Positions 1 to 7,480 of a stretch of 64,000 nt of DNA are shown one piece after another (positions within the stretch are counted from its first letter, which is position 1; every line of letters starts with the position of its first letter). Under the pieces are notes generated by a model, which saw nothing but the letters and a program-made list of their open reading frames with translations, was not told the origin of the DNA and did no database searches. The translations under genes were made by a program, and so were the position numbers. Origin of the DNA: Bacteriovoracaceae bacterium (GTDB lineage Bacteria; Bdellovibrionota; Bacteriovoracia; Bacteriovoracales; Bacteriovoracaceae); assembly GCA_947377285.1 (NCBI GenBank), contig CANCFT010000001.1:62001-126000 (forward strand), in the 5' to 3' direction.

Positions 1-393
1 CATTCAAGAATATATATAAGTAATTTTTCACTTGGTAAGTTTAAAATTCAAGAAATTAACGGAAAAACGTATTTTGTGTCAGAAGTCTTTCCAATGAATC
101 CTCATATGGGAAGAATATCTAAAGAAAAAATGATTGATTTGATAAAGTCCAAATGGAAAATAACAAGTATTGTTTTACCTGCGGCTAAAATAAAAAATAA
201 CTTGATTTTAGCCCATGAGCAAATATCAGACTCAAACGTTCATATAACTAATTCGAGAATTCCAGCTCAAGAAATAATCCCAAATGAAAAAGTACCATTA
301 GTTTTTTGGATAACACTAGCACTTGGGAGCGCTGTCTTTGGCTTTATTTATTTAAAACTTTCTCAAATGGAAAATAAAAATAAAAAAAATTAA
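1..393 (+). CDS. 3' part of a membrane-anchored protein, truncated by window start
   Basis: The frame is open from base 1 to the TAA at 391-393, so this is the C-terminal part (about 130 residues) of a gene that begins upstream; the internal GTG at 76 need not be the start. One hydrophobic stretch of about 20 residues beginning VPLVFW lies near the C-terminus and is followed by a short Lys/Asn-rich tail. This predicts a single membrane anchor with the basic tail in the cytoplasm. I recognise no family. The stop codon abuts the next gene (matrixin-like protease), so the two are probably co-transcribed. Confidence 0.6.
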   Translation, partial: HSRIYISNFSLGKFKIQEINGKTYFVSEVFPMNPHMGRISKEKMIDLIKSKWKITSIVLPAAKIKNNLILAHEQISDSNVHITNSRIPAQEIIPNEKVPLVFWITLALGSAVFGFIYLKLSQMENKNKKN

Positions 394-409
394 ATTAAAA
401 ATATATTTA

Positions 410-2215
410 TTGATTTTTATTTGGCTTGGGTTAATGCAAGCCAGCGATGCATATATTTTTACACAAACAAAATCGGGAATCCCAATTCATTGGGCCAGTT
501 CTGTTTCTTTAATTGATATTTATGTTAACCCTCAAAATAATTTAAGTCTTAATGAAGAAACCGTGGACTCAATTGCTGCCAATTCGATTTCAGAGTGGAA
601 TAACTTATCTAGAATTAACTTAAGGAAAAACTCAACTACTCTTAAAAATCAACCTGGTATTAATGAAATCTATTTTTCTTCAGATGATATTTTTGGATCA
701 GGTGTCGCTGGATTAACTTTAGTCGAATTTCGAGAATTTGATGGTCAAATAATTGGAGCCGATGTCGTTATTAACGAAAACTTATTTCAAACTCCTTCAA
801 CTAATCCAACAAATGATTTATACCTAGGAAATATTTTTACTCATGAACTTGGACATTTGTTGGGCTTAAGCCATGGGCAGGTGATGGGTTCGACTATGTT
901 TTATTTAACGTCACTAGGCCAATATAAAATATCAGATGATGAAAAAGCAGCAATTTTCACATTATATCCGACAGGAGATCAATCAAAGGGAACATTAACA
1001 GGCAAAATTGTTGGTGGAAAAAAATTAGCTTCAGTTTTTGGAGCTCAAGTTCAAGCAATTTCTGTGAAAACTGGAAAAGTAATGGGCGCGAGTATTAGTG
1101 AACTTGATGGCAAATTTACAATCGGAGGCCTACCCAGATTTGATCAGTATTATATTTATACAAGTCCTGTTAAGCAAATTGGAATTCCAAACAATTACGC
1201 AAATGCTCGTAATGATTTTTGTGAATCATCGAAACCCTATAGAGGAAGTTTTTATCAAGCATGTGGTGGAAATTCTGAAGGCTTCCCCGAAGCCATTAAA
1301 CTAGAGTCAACTTCTGTTAATGTTGGTAATATTTCAATCCGATGCAATTTAGATTCTCCTCCTGAATATCTTCAAAAAAAGAATTCAATCAATAAAGACT
1401 TTAATATTAACTCTTATACTCAATCTGGATTGGGAGGAAGTTTTGTAGGTTTTTTTTCAAATTCTGAAATTCAAAAATCAGTAAATAGTGAAGTTTATGA
1501 TAGTTTTCATGTTGATTTAACGAGCGTAGGGAATTGGAATTTATATTCCACTTCTACTTCACTTTATTTGGAAGTAAAAGTGTTGAGTCAAAGTTTTAAT
1601 TCTATTTTTAAGCCAAATGTTTTTGTTTCAAATTCAACAGCGTCTTATGTTACGGTTCCTTCCTATGCTCTAGAAAATGACAATCGGATCAATATTGATT
1701 CAAGCATTCATTACCCAATCGATTTGCAAGATTCTTCTAAAAATAATTTTTCTATAAAAGTGCAACCTGTTTTAGGTACTGACCCGAGAAATACTATTTT
1801 GAATGACACCACTAATTTTTCATCTGATATCCCATATTCAAAATCTCAAATCTTTCCAGGAATAGACTCTTTGTCGAGCAGTAGTAATTTCCAAGATGGA
1901 CTTTACTTTTATTTTGTAATTACAACTATCGTCTCAAAAAATAGTGACGGGATAAATTACACTCAAGTAGCATCTAAAAATGACTTAATATCCGATAATA
2001 CTAATTGTCCAGATGCCATAAATACATACGCTTTAAATAATTATAGTGCGAATGGCATTTCTACTAAAAACAATAGAAATGGTATTGTCGCGTGTGGAAC
2101 GATTTCAGATAAAAATAATACGAGTGGTGGTCCCGGTGGCTTTTTTGTGGGCTTACTTTTCTGTGTAATTATATTCAATTTATTAAATAGGAATAATAAA
2201 TATTCAACAAGATGA
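410..2215 (+). CDS. secreted matrixin-like zinc metalloprotease with C-terminal membrane anchor
   Basis: The extended zinc motif HExxHxxGxxH is seen as H145, E146, H149, H155 (HELGHLLGLSH), followed by a Met-turn-like GSTMFY. This is typical of the metzincin (matrixin, M10) clan, so a secreted endopeptidase is expected. The protein has a hydrophobic N-terminus ending around ASDA. After the catalytic domain (about residues 1-190) come a carboxypeptidase-regulatory-like beta stretch and several hundred Ser/Asn-rich residues. The C-terminus has a GGPGG motif, a hydrophobic segment and a basic tail, resembling bacterial C-terminal sorting anchors (GlyGly- or Myxo-CTERM types). The TTG at 410 gives a very short signal peptide. 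The frame upstream back to 368 encodes a lysine-rich n-region but no ATG, GTG or TTG, so an ATT at 389 overlapping the preceding stop is possible. Substrate unknown. Confidence 0.8.
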   Translation: MIFIWLGLMQASDAYIFTQTKSGIPIHWASSVSLIDIYVNPQNNLSLNEETVDSIAANSISEWNNLSRINLRKNSTTLKNQPGINEIYFSSDDIFGSGVAGLTLVEFREFDGQIIGADVVINENLFQTPSTNPTNDLYLGNIFTHELGHLLGLSHGQVMGSTMFYLTSLGQYKISDDEKAAIFTLYPTGDQSKGTLTGKIVGGKKLASVFGAQVQAISVKTGKVMGASISELDGKFTIGGLPRFDQYYIYTSPVKQIGIPNNYANARNDFCESSKPYRGSFYQACGGNSEGFPEAIKLESTSVNVGNISIRCNLDSPPEYLQKKNSINKDFNINSYTQSGLGGSFVGFFSNSEIQKSVNSEVYDSFHVDLTSVGNWNLYSTSTSLYLEVKVLSQSFNSIFKPNVFVSNSTASYVTVPSYALENDNRINIDSSIHYPIDLQDSSKNNFSIKVQPVLGTDPRNTILNDTTNFSSDIPYSKSQIFPGIDSLSSSSNFQDGLYFYFVITTIVSKNSDGINYTQVASKNDLISDNTNCPDAINTYALNNYSANGISTKNNRNGIVACGTISDKNNTSGGPGGFFVGLLFCVIIFNLLNRNNKYSTR

Positions 2216-2448
2216 TTATTAATAATTTTTTTATTCTCATTAGGTTTGAATAATTAGTGCCCATATTTTAGGTCAGTTTCTAGTAATAGCTTGATTGTTT
2301 TGTTCAACTATATCCAAATTAATATTTTTATTTGTTAAATTATAACGAAATTAAGGCATCTCCCTTGAGAAAAAACGTCTATGGGACGATAATCAGATGA
2401 GTACGGAAGTTGAAAATAGAATTGCTCTACTTTAATCAAGAGAAACAT

Positions 2449-3294
2449 ATGATCAGAAAACCATGGCCGATAATTTTAATTTCTTTTGTGTTTTTCCTTA
2501 TTCCATTTTTTAACATTCTAATCAACTTTCTAATTTTTAGAACGGATTACACCTTTTATGATTATATTTATAGTTTGTTAGTTGTACCAACTAATTACCT
2601 TGCTCTTTTTGATATGGTTGTCCCAAGTTTAATTGCAGGTTTCGCAGTGTACTCCGTCAAAAAATGGAGTTATCCTGTTTTTTTAGTTTGCATGGCCTGG
2701 TTGACTTACCAAATGCTTTCGACTTTTTCACCTCATATAAGATTTTCGTTACTTTTATTAACTATAATTCTACCGATGATTATTAATATTCTATATGTTT
2801 CATACATTTTATTACCTAATGTTAGGGCCGCCTATTTCGATCCACGACTTCGATGGTGGGAAACTAAACCTAGGTATATATTTTCGACTGAAATGAGTAT
2901 AGAAGAAAATGGAAAATTAACAGCTGCTCAAATAACTAATATTTCGGAGGGGGGCATTTTTGCTATTGTATCAGTTCCTGTTGAACCGAATACAGTTGTA
3001 AATTTAAAATTTGTTATTCTTGAAAATCCAATTGAATTAAAAGCTAAAATTGTCTATCGAAAACCAGATGGAGCTTCACATGGTCTTCAGTTTTTTGAAA
3101 TGAATCGCAATCAAAAATTACTAATGAAAAAAACAATTGCTAAATTGGCGAAAGAAAATTACGAAGCTGTTAGACCAGTTCCAGTATGGACAGAAGATTT
3201 TATCAATTGGTTTAGCACATTAGTGAAAACTGGAAAGGGATTTGTCCCAGAAATTCCCAATATTCACGGGATGCCCCCTAAAAACAAACTCTAA
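2449..3294 (+). CDS. membrane protein with C-terminal PilZ domain
   Basis: The first 125 residues or so contain about four hydrophobic membrane segments; a cytoplasmic PilZ domain follows (about residues 135-235). PilZ domains bind cyclic di-GMP and relay it to motility or envelope functions. The (D/N)xSxxG motif is present as N164-I-S-E-G168. The upstream RxxxR motif is not canonical: R142 is there but the position four residues before it is E138, with other arginines at 133 and 135, so ligand binding is uncertain. I chose ATG 2449 because AAGAG lies just upstream; a TTG at 2410 would add 13 residues. The gene stands alone, with 230 bp of non-coding sequence in front. Confidence 0.75.
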   Translation: MIRKPWPIILISFVFFLIPFFNILINFLIFRTDYTFYDYIYSLLVVPTNYLALFDMVVPSLIAGFAVYSVKKWSYPVFLVCMAWLTYQMLSTFSPHIRFSLLLLTIILPMIINILYVSYILLPNVRAAYFDPRLRWWETKPRYIFSTEMSIEENGKLTAAQITNISEGGIFAIVSVPVEPNTVVNLKFVILENPIELKAKIVYRKPDGASHGLQFFEMNRNQKLLMKKTIAKLAKENYEAVRPVPVWTEDFINWFSTLVKTGKGFVPEIPNIHGMPPKNKL

Positions 3295-3436
3295 AGATTT
3301 CATATCTTTATTGCTCTAAGCTTTGTTTTTAAGCGCTTATTCTAAAGAAAAAAAATTTACATGGTGTCTTACATTTGTTCTAAACTAATGTAGTTTGTCC
3401 CTCATATTATAGCATTTAGGTAAATATGAGGTAAAT

Positions 3437-3643
3437 ATGATTGCTCTCAATCAAACTGAAGACTCGCATGATTTTTTTCGGGGTAGAGGATACTCTGGTG
3501 CCTTGATTCAAAATTATAGTGATTTCCCCTTACGGCTTTACTTAGATAATAAAATAATTCCAAATAATATTTTACTATCACTTAGACCATTAAGAAATGA
3601 ATCTGAAAAAAAACAAGTCTTATATGTATCGGGAAAGTTATGA
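3437..3643 (+). CDS. small protein coupled to the hybrid kinase (68 aa)
   Basis: A 68-residue ORF with a good ribosome-binding site (GAGG a few bases before ATG 3437). Its stop overlaps the start of the following hybrid histidine kinase (ATGA at 3640), a classic translational-coupling arrangement. It has no signal peptide, membrane segment or recognised domain and is probably cytoplasmic. Position and coupling suggest a partner or modulator of the kinase, or a leader ORF controlling its translation; that is inference. Confidence 0.5.
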   Translation: MIALNQTEDSHDFFRGRGYSGALIQNYSDFPLRLYLDNKIIPNNILLSLRPLRNESEKKQVLYVSGKL

Positions 3644-5631
3644 GTGATCGTAAAAAAATTATAGCTGAAGCAGAGAATACACAAAAGAATTGGCACGATA
3701 TATTTATGCAAACGCCGATTCCCATGGCCATTATGAAAGGGCCTAACCACATATTCAGCTTGGCCAATTCGAGTTATCTTAAATTAGTAGGAAAAGAAGT
3801 TTTTAATAAATCATTTTTAGATGTATTTAATAATTATAATTCAGAAAAAATTATTCCAATTTTAGATATTGTTTTTCATCGTGGTGAATCCATTACAAGT
3901 AAAGAAACTAGTTTTAACGTTAAAAATTTAAAAGGTCATTTTTCAGAATTAATTGTAAATATTGAATATCATCCTTTTCGAGATGATCTTGGAGAAACAA
4001 TCGGTGTTATGGTAATAATTCATAATATTACTGATCAGGTCTTGGCGCGAAGAAAGGTTGAAGACAGTGAAGCGCGGTATAAATCTCTAGCAGATACTAT
4101 TCCCCAATTAATGTGGACAGCATCTAAGTGCGGAACTATTAATTACTCTAATGAAAGAAGCCTGCGCTATTCGGGGATTAGTTCAAATCAAAATTATGGT
4201 AAAAGTTGGAAACAATCAATTCATCCAGATGACCGTAACAGAGTAGTAGATTCATGGATGAATAGTATTACGACAGGAGATATTTTTATTCAAGAGTATA
4301 GAATCTTGAATACGAATGGAAATTATCGCTGGTTTTTAGGGCAAGCATTGCCTGTTAAAAATGAATATGGAGAAATTCTCTATTGGAATGGAACTGCAAC
4401 AGATATTGATGATTATAAAGAAATGAAGAAAGAGCTTTTAATTTCTAAGGAAGTTGCTGAAAATGCCAACGCAACCAAAAGTGCATTCTTAGCTAATATG
4501 AGCCATGAAATAAGAACCCCCTTGAGTGCAATCATAGGTTTTACTGAATTACTTAAAAATTCAGAAATATTAAGTAATAATCAAGTTCAGTACCTTGATA
4601 TTATTCATCGAAATGGAAACGCTTTGACAGGAATAATTGACGATATTTTGGATTTGGCAAAAGTTGAAGCTGGAAAATTGGAAGTTGAGAAAATTGAATT
4701 TTCATTAATTGATTTATTAAATGAAGTTATCGAGTTACTCATGCAAAAAGCAAATTGCAAAGGTATCTCACTTTCAATAAAAATATTCTCAGAAATTCCT
4801 AATAAAATTTGGTCTGATCCAAAAAGGTTGAGACAAATATTTATAAATATAATTGGTAATGCGGTTAAATTTACATCAATTGGAAGTGTGGATGTTGTAG
4901 TGAAAGCAGAACATATTGAAAATAAAAAATTAAAAATATTTGTCGAAGTTATCGACACGGGCAGTGGAATCACAGACAAACAGCGAATACGTTTATTTGA
5001 GCCTTTTATGCAAGCGGATATTACGACTTCAAGGCAATTTGGTGGAACAGGGTTAGGACTCGTTTTATCTAAAAGATTATCAGAAACACTTGGAGGAACT
5101 ATTTCTTTAGAGAGTTACGAAAAAAATAAAGGGAGTACGTTTGTTATTAGTTTCGAAGCTGGAATTAAGAATATTTCAACTGAGACTATTGAAACTAAAA
5201 TAGAAGTCTTTGATCCAATAAAAAGTTTGCCGCTAGAGGGGATGAAAATTCTTTATGCAGATGATTCCTTAGATAATCAGTTTTTAATTGAACATTTTCT
5301 AACCAAAGCAGGAGCTAAGGTGTCACTCGCATGTGATGGGGAAGAAGCTGTTAAGGGTGCATTGGAAACTGAATATGATGTAATCTTAATGGATATTCAA
5401 ATGCCAAAGATGGATGGATATAGGGCTGCAAAAATATTAATGGATCTCAACGTTAAAGCACCTATTCTTGCTTTAACTGCCCATGCAATGACTGAGGAAA
5501 AAGAAAAGACAAGATTGATTGGTTTTGACGGTCATTTAACAAAGCCATTTAACTTCAATGAACTTTTACACGAAATTGTGATTAGGGTATCAGCTGAGCA
5601 TAAAGTCTTAAATACTAAACAGTTCAATTAG
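3640..5631 (+). CDS. soluble PAS-PAS hybrid sensor histidine kinase/response regulator
   Basis: Domains in order: PAS (about residues 15-125), PAS with PAC (about 140-265, including WNGTATDI), HisKA with phospho-acceptor H289 in MSHEIRTPLS, HATPase with a G-rich lid (QFGGTGLGL), and a receiver domain near 535-655 with phospho-acceptor D585 in MDIQMPKMDGY and the conserved lysine K635. There is no membrane segment, so the kinase should sense a cytoplasmic signal through its PAS domains. Phosphate would pass from H289 to the fused D585 and then to an unseen partner; no phosphotransfer protein or output regulator is adjacent. It is translated from an ATGA overlap with the 68-residue gene upstream. 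Confidence 0.92.
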   Translation: MSDRKKIIAEAENTQKNWHDIFMQTPIPMAIMKGPNHIFSLANSSYLKLVGKEVFNKSFLDVFNNYNSEKIIPILDIVFHRGESITSKETSFNVKNLKGHFSELIVNIEYHPFRDDLGETIGVMVIIHNITDQVLARRKVEDSEARYKSLADTIPQLMWTASKCGTINYSNERSLRYSGISSNQNYGKSWKQSIHPDDRNRVVDSWMNSITTGDIFIQEYRILNTNGNYRWFLGQALPVKNEYGEILYWNGTATDIDDYKEMKKELLISKEVAENANATKSAFLANMSHEIRTPLSAIIGFTELLKNSEILSNNQVQYLDIIHRNGNALTGIIDDILDLAKVEAGKLEVEKIEFSLIDLLNEVIELLMQKANCKGISLSIKIFSEIPNKIWSDPKRLRQIFINIIGNAVKFTSIGSVDVVVKAEHIENKKLKIFVEVIDTGSGITDKQRIRLFEPFMQADITTSRQFGGTGLGLVLSKRLSETLGGTISLESYEKNKGSTFVISFEAGIKNISTETIETKIEVFDPIKSLPLEGMKILYADDSLDNQFLIEHFLTKAGAKVSLACDGEEAVKGALETEYDVILMDIQMPKMDGYRAAKILMDLNVKAPILALTAHAMTEEKEKTRLIGFDGHLTKPFNFNELLHEIVIRVSAEHKVLNTKQFN

Positions 5632-5697
5632 GGCAAAAATGGCATCACTTTATAATAATTTTGACACCAGTTCAGAACACCTGTTCAATAATAAGGG

Positions 5698-5753
5698 TCA
5701 GTTTCAATTGATTGCATTGGCACAGAAAGTGCTTTAGTCAATTGTGTTCCTGA
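5698..5753 (+). promoter_or_regulatory. long inverted repeat in the leader of the pilus operon
   Basis: Nested inverted repeats: TCAG (5698) with CTGA (5750), CAATTGA (5705-5711) with TCAATTG (5738-5744), and GCAC (5720) with GTGC (5729) around an AGAAA loop. No U-tract follows, so it is not a standard terminator. It lies between the kinase stop and the first pilus-subunit gene, about 36 bases before the ATG, and probably forms a 5' UTR structure of the pilus mRNA. Confidence 0.4.
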
Positions 5754-5789
5754 TCTAAAATTGCTTTTTAATTTTTATAAGGAGATTTC

Positions 5790-6263
5790 ATGAAGAAATT
5801 ATTTTTAGCTTCCCTTTCATTAACGTTTATTCTTTCACCGTCTTTTGCTGCAACAACTGGAAGCTTACTACTTCAAGGTGTAGTTCCTCAAAAAATTAGC
5901 TTAAGTGTGACAGCGCAGTCTGTCGCCTCAACGTTAGATCTTTCGACTTCTCAAACTGATTTGGCAGTGGCATCAGTAGATGAAAAATCAAACTCAAAAA
6001 CAGGATATAAAGTAACAATTGCTTCAACGAACTTGGGAAAACTCAAAAGAACAGATGGCGCTGATGTGTTTTCCTATACTATGAAATATAATGGGTCAGC
6101 AGTAGCACTTACTTCTGCTGCAGGAACAACCTTAACAAACTCTACGTCGAGCACAGTAAATGCTGTAAAAGGCGTTTCGATTAGTTACACTGGTGTTGCA
6201 GCTGAATCAATGATTGAAGGGACTTACGCTGATACTGTGACCTTTTCGATTGCAGCCAATTAA
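5790..6263 (+). CDS. major fimbrial subunit-like secreted protein
   Basis: 157 residues with a clear signal peptide (MKKLFLASLS to SFAA). The mature protein is small, beta-rich, Ser/Thr/Ala-rich and has no cysteine. It ends in an alternating pattern (DTVTFSIAAN) like the last beta strand used in donor-strand exchange by chaperone-usher pilins. It is followed by a second subunit, a PapD-like chaperone, an usher and a tip-type subunit, which makes a pilin role the best inference. The start has a strong AAGGAG site. It is the first gene of the locus and is followed by a hairpin, which fits high expression relative to downstream genes. The absence of a disulphide suggests an archaic-type system. 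Confidence 0.75.
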   Translation: MKKLFLASLSLTFILSPSFAATTGSLLLQGVVPQKISLSVTAQSVASTLDLSTSQTDLAVASVDEKSNSKTGYKVTIASTNLGKLKRTDGADVFSYTMKYNGSAVALTSAAGTTLTNSTSSTVNAVKGVSISYTGVAAESMIEGTYADTVTFSIAAN

Positions 6264-6279
6264 TTTCAAGATAACCGCT

Positions 6280-6312
6280 AAAGCTTGTCGGGTATTGTCC
6301 CGATAAGCTTTT
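6280..6312 (+). terminator. strong hairpin between pilin and second subunit gene
   Basis: AAAGCTT G TCGGG (6280-6292) pairs with CCCGA T AAGCTTT (6299-6311) around a six-base loop, giving about 13 base pairs ending in TTTT. The next gene's ATG begins at 6313, directly after the stem. It probably acts as a partial terminator or mRNA-stabilising hairpin that sets pilin above the assembly genes, and it may hide the start site of the next gene. Confidence 0.7.
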
Positions 6313-6678
6313 ATGCTAAAACTGATAGTCTTTTATGCCCTTTTTCTTAGTAGTATCCAAATTTCGAAAGTACAAGCGGAGTCCCGATCGGCATTATCAT
6401 TAAGGGCCAACGTACCATCTTCAATTACAACTAATATACAAGAATCAAAATTGAGTTCCACTCAGTCAATTTGGATGTTTTCTAGCCAAATGAATTCTCG
6501 TTATTCGAGTGAAGGTCAAAAATTCGAAGTAGAAGGTTTAAATCAAGAAGGGCTTGAAACCCACGTGAAAAAATTAGTGAAAATGGATCGAACTATTCAG
6601 TTTGAAGTAATAATTAATATTCTTAAGTCGACAACGCCTGCAGAAAAGCCCATATTTTTAAAAATATCCGCAAATTAG
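6313..6678 (+). CDS. second (minor) fimbrial subunit-like secreted protein
   Basis: 121 residues with a signal peptide (MLKLIVFYAL to KVQAE). It resembles the upstream subunit in layout: a short beta-rich mature protein with an alternating C-terminal strand ending KISAN. Sequence identity to the upstream subunit is low, so the pilin assignment rests mainly on position. No Shine-Dalgarno sequence is visible, because the ATG follows directly on the hairpin at 6280-6312; translation may depend on that structure opening. The chaperone gene follows after about 50 bases. Confidence 0.6.
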   Translation: MLKLIVFYALFLSSIQISKVQAESRSALSLRANVPSSITTNIQESKLSSTQSIWMFSSQMNSRYSSEGQKFEVEGLNQEGLETHVKKLVKMDRTIQFEVIINILKSTTPAEKPIFLKISAN

Positions 6679-6727
6679 CTTTTCCCCATATTATTTTATC
6701 GATAAGATAAGCTGCACTCTTACAAGG

Positions 6728-7480
6728 ATGTTTCAAGGAATGAGACCAAAATTAAGATTATTTTTCTTTAGTTGTGTTAGCTTACTTTTTAGTCTGAATT
6801 CCTATGCATTCAAGTTTTCACCTATGTCTACAACTTTAACTGGTGCTGCTTCCACTAAAAGTACATTGTTCTTTTTGGAAAATGATTCAAACCAAGCAAT
6901 TGCTGTACAAGTGAACCTAGCTAAAAGAGAGATGGATATTAATGGAGTAGAATCTAATCCTCAAATTATTTCAAGTGATGAACTTACACTTTATCCAACT
7001 CAATTAATTATTCCTCCAAACGAAAAACGTTCTGTGAAAGTAACATGGACTGGAAATAAACCTCCAATGAAAGAACTATCTTTTAGATTAATAGCAGAGC
7101 AACTGCCTATTGAGCTTGATAAAAATAAAAATAAGAAATCGAGTATAAAAGTCCTTTTGAGATATGTGGCTGCTCTTTATCTTAAACCAGAGGATTATGT
7201 ATCAGATGTTAAAATTTTAGAAACAAAGGATCTGGATAAACGATTTTTAATTCAAGTTGAAAATATTGGAAAAAAGCACCAGGTTCTTTCAAATCTTAAG
7301 TTGAGTTTTAGTGACGAGAAAACTAAAAAAGAAATTATTTTATTCGCTGAAGACTTAAAAGGAATGAGTGGAGAAAACATTTTAGCAGAATCTAAACGAA
7401 TCTTTGTTTTTCCCAAAACAGGAAAGTTCTTAGAGTTAAAAATGACTGATAAGGTGAAAATTACTTTTGATAAAGATTAA
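6728..7480 (+). CDS. PapD-like periplasmic pilus chaperone
   Basis: A signal peptide (LRLFFFSCVSLLFSLNSYA) is followed by a two-domain immunoglobulin-like chaperone of about 225 residues. Typical features are the F1-G1 strand region with LIIPPNEKRSVKVTW followed by the FRLIAEQLP strand and a second beta domain. Such chaperones give a donor strand to pilus subunits in the periplasm and deliver them to the usher. The start is either ATG 6728 or ATG 6740; AAGGA at 6724-6728 is too close to the first and somewhat far from the second, so the first four residues are uncertain. The 3' end overlaps the usher gene. Confidence 0.85.
   Translation: MFQGMRPKLRLFFFSCVSLLFSLNSYAFKFSPMSTTLTGAASTKSTLFFLENDSNQAIAVQVNLAKREMDINGVESNPQIISSDELTLYPTQLIIPPNEKRSVKVTWTGNKPPMKELSFRLIAEQLPIELDKNKNKKSSIKVLLRYVAALYLKPEDYVSDVKILETKDLDKRFLIQVENIGKKHQVLSNLKLSFSDEKTKKEIILFAEDLKGMSGENILAESKRIFVFPKTGKFLELKMTDKVKITFDKD

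Noticed and set aside
2216-2240. Terminator after the matrixin gene (ATTATTAATAAT then T run)
   Set aside because: Pure A/T palindrome with no loop, too weak to call.
2271-5705. GGTCAGTTTC 10-mer found at 2271 and at 5696
   Set aside because: Two copies of a short A/T-rich word with differing surroundings; consistent with chance.
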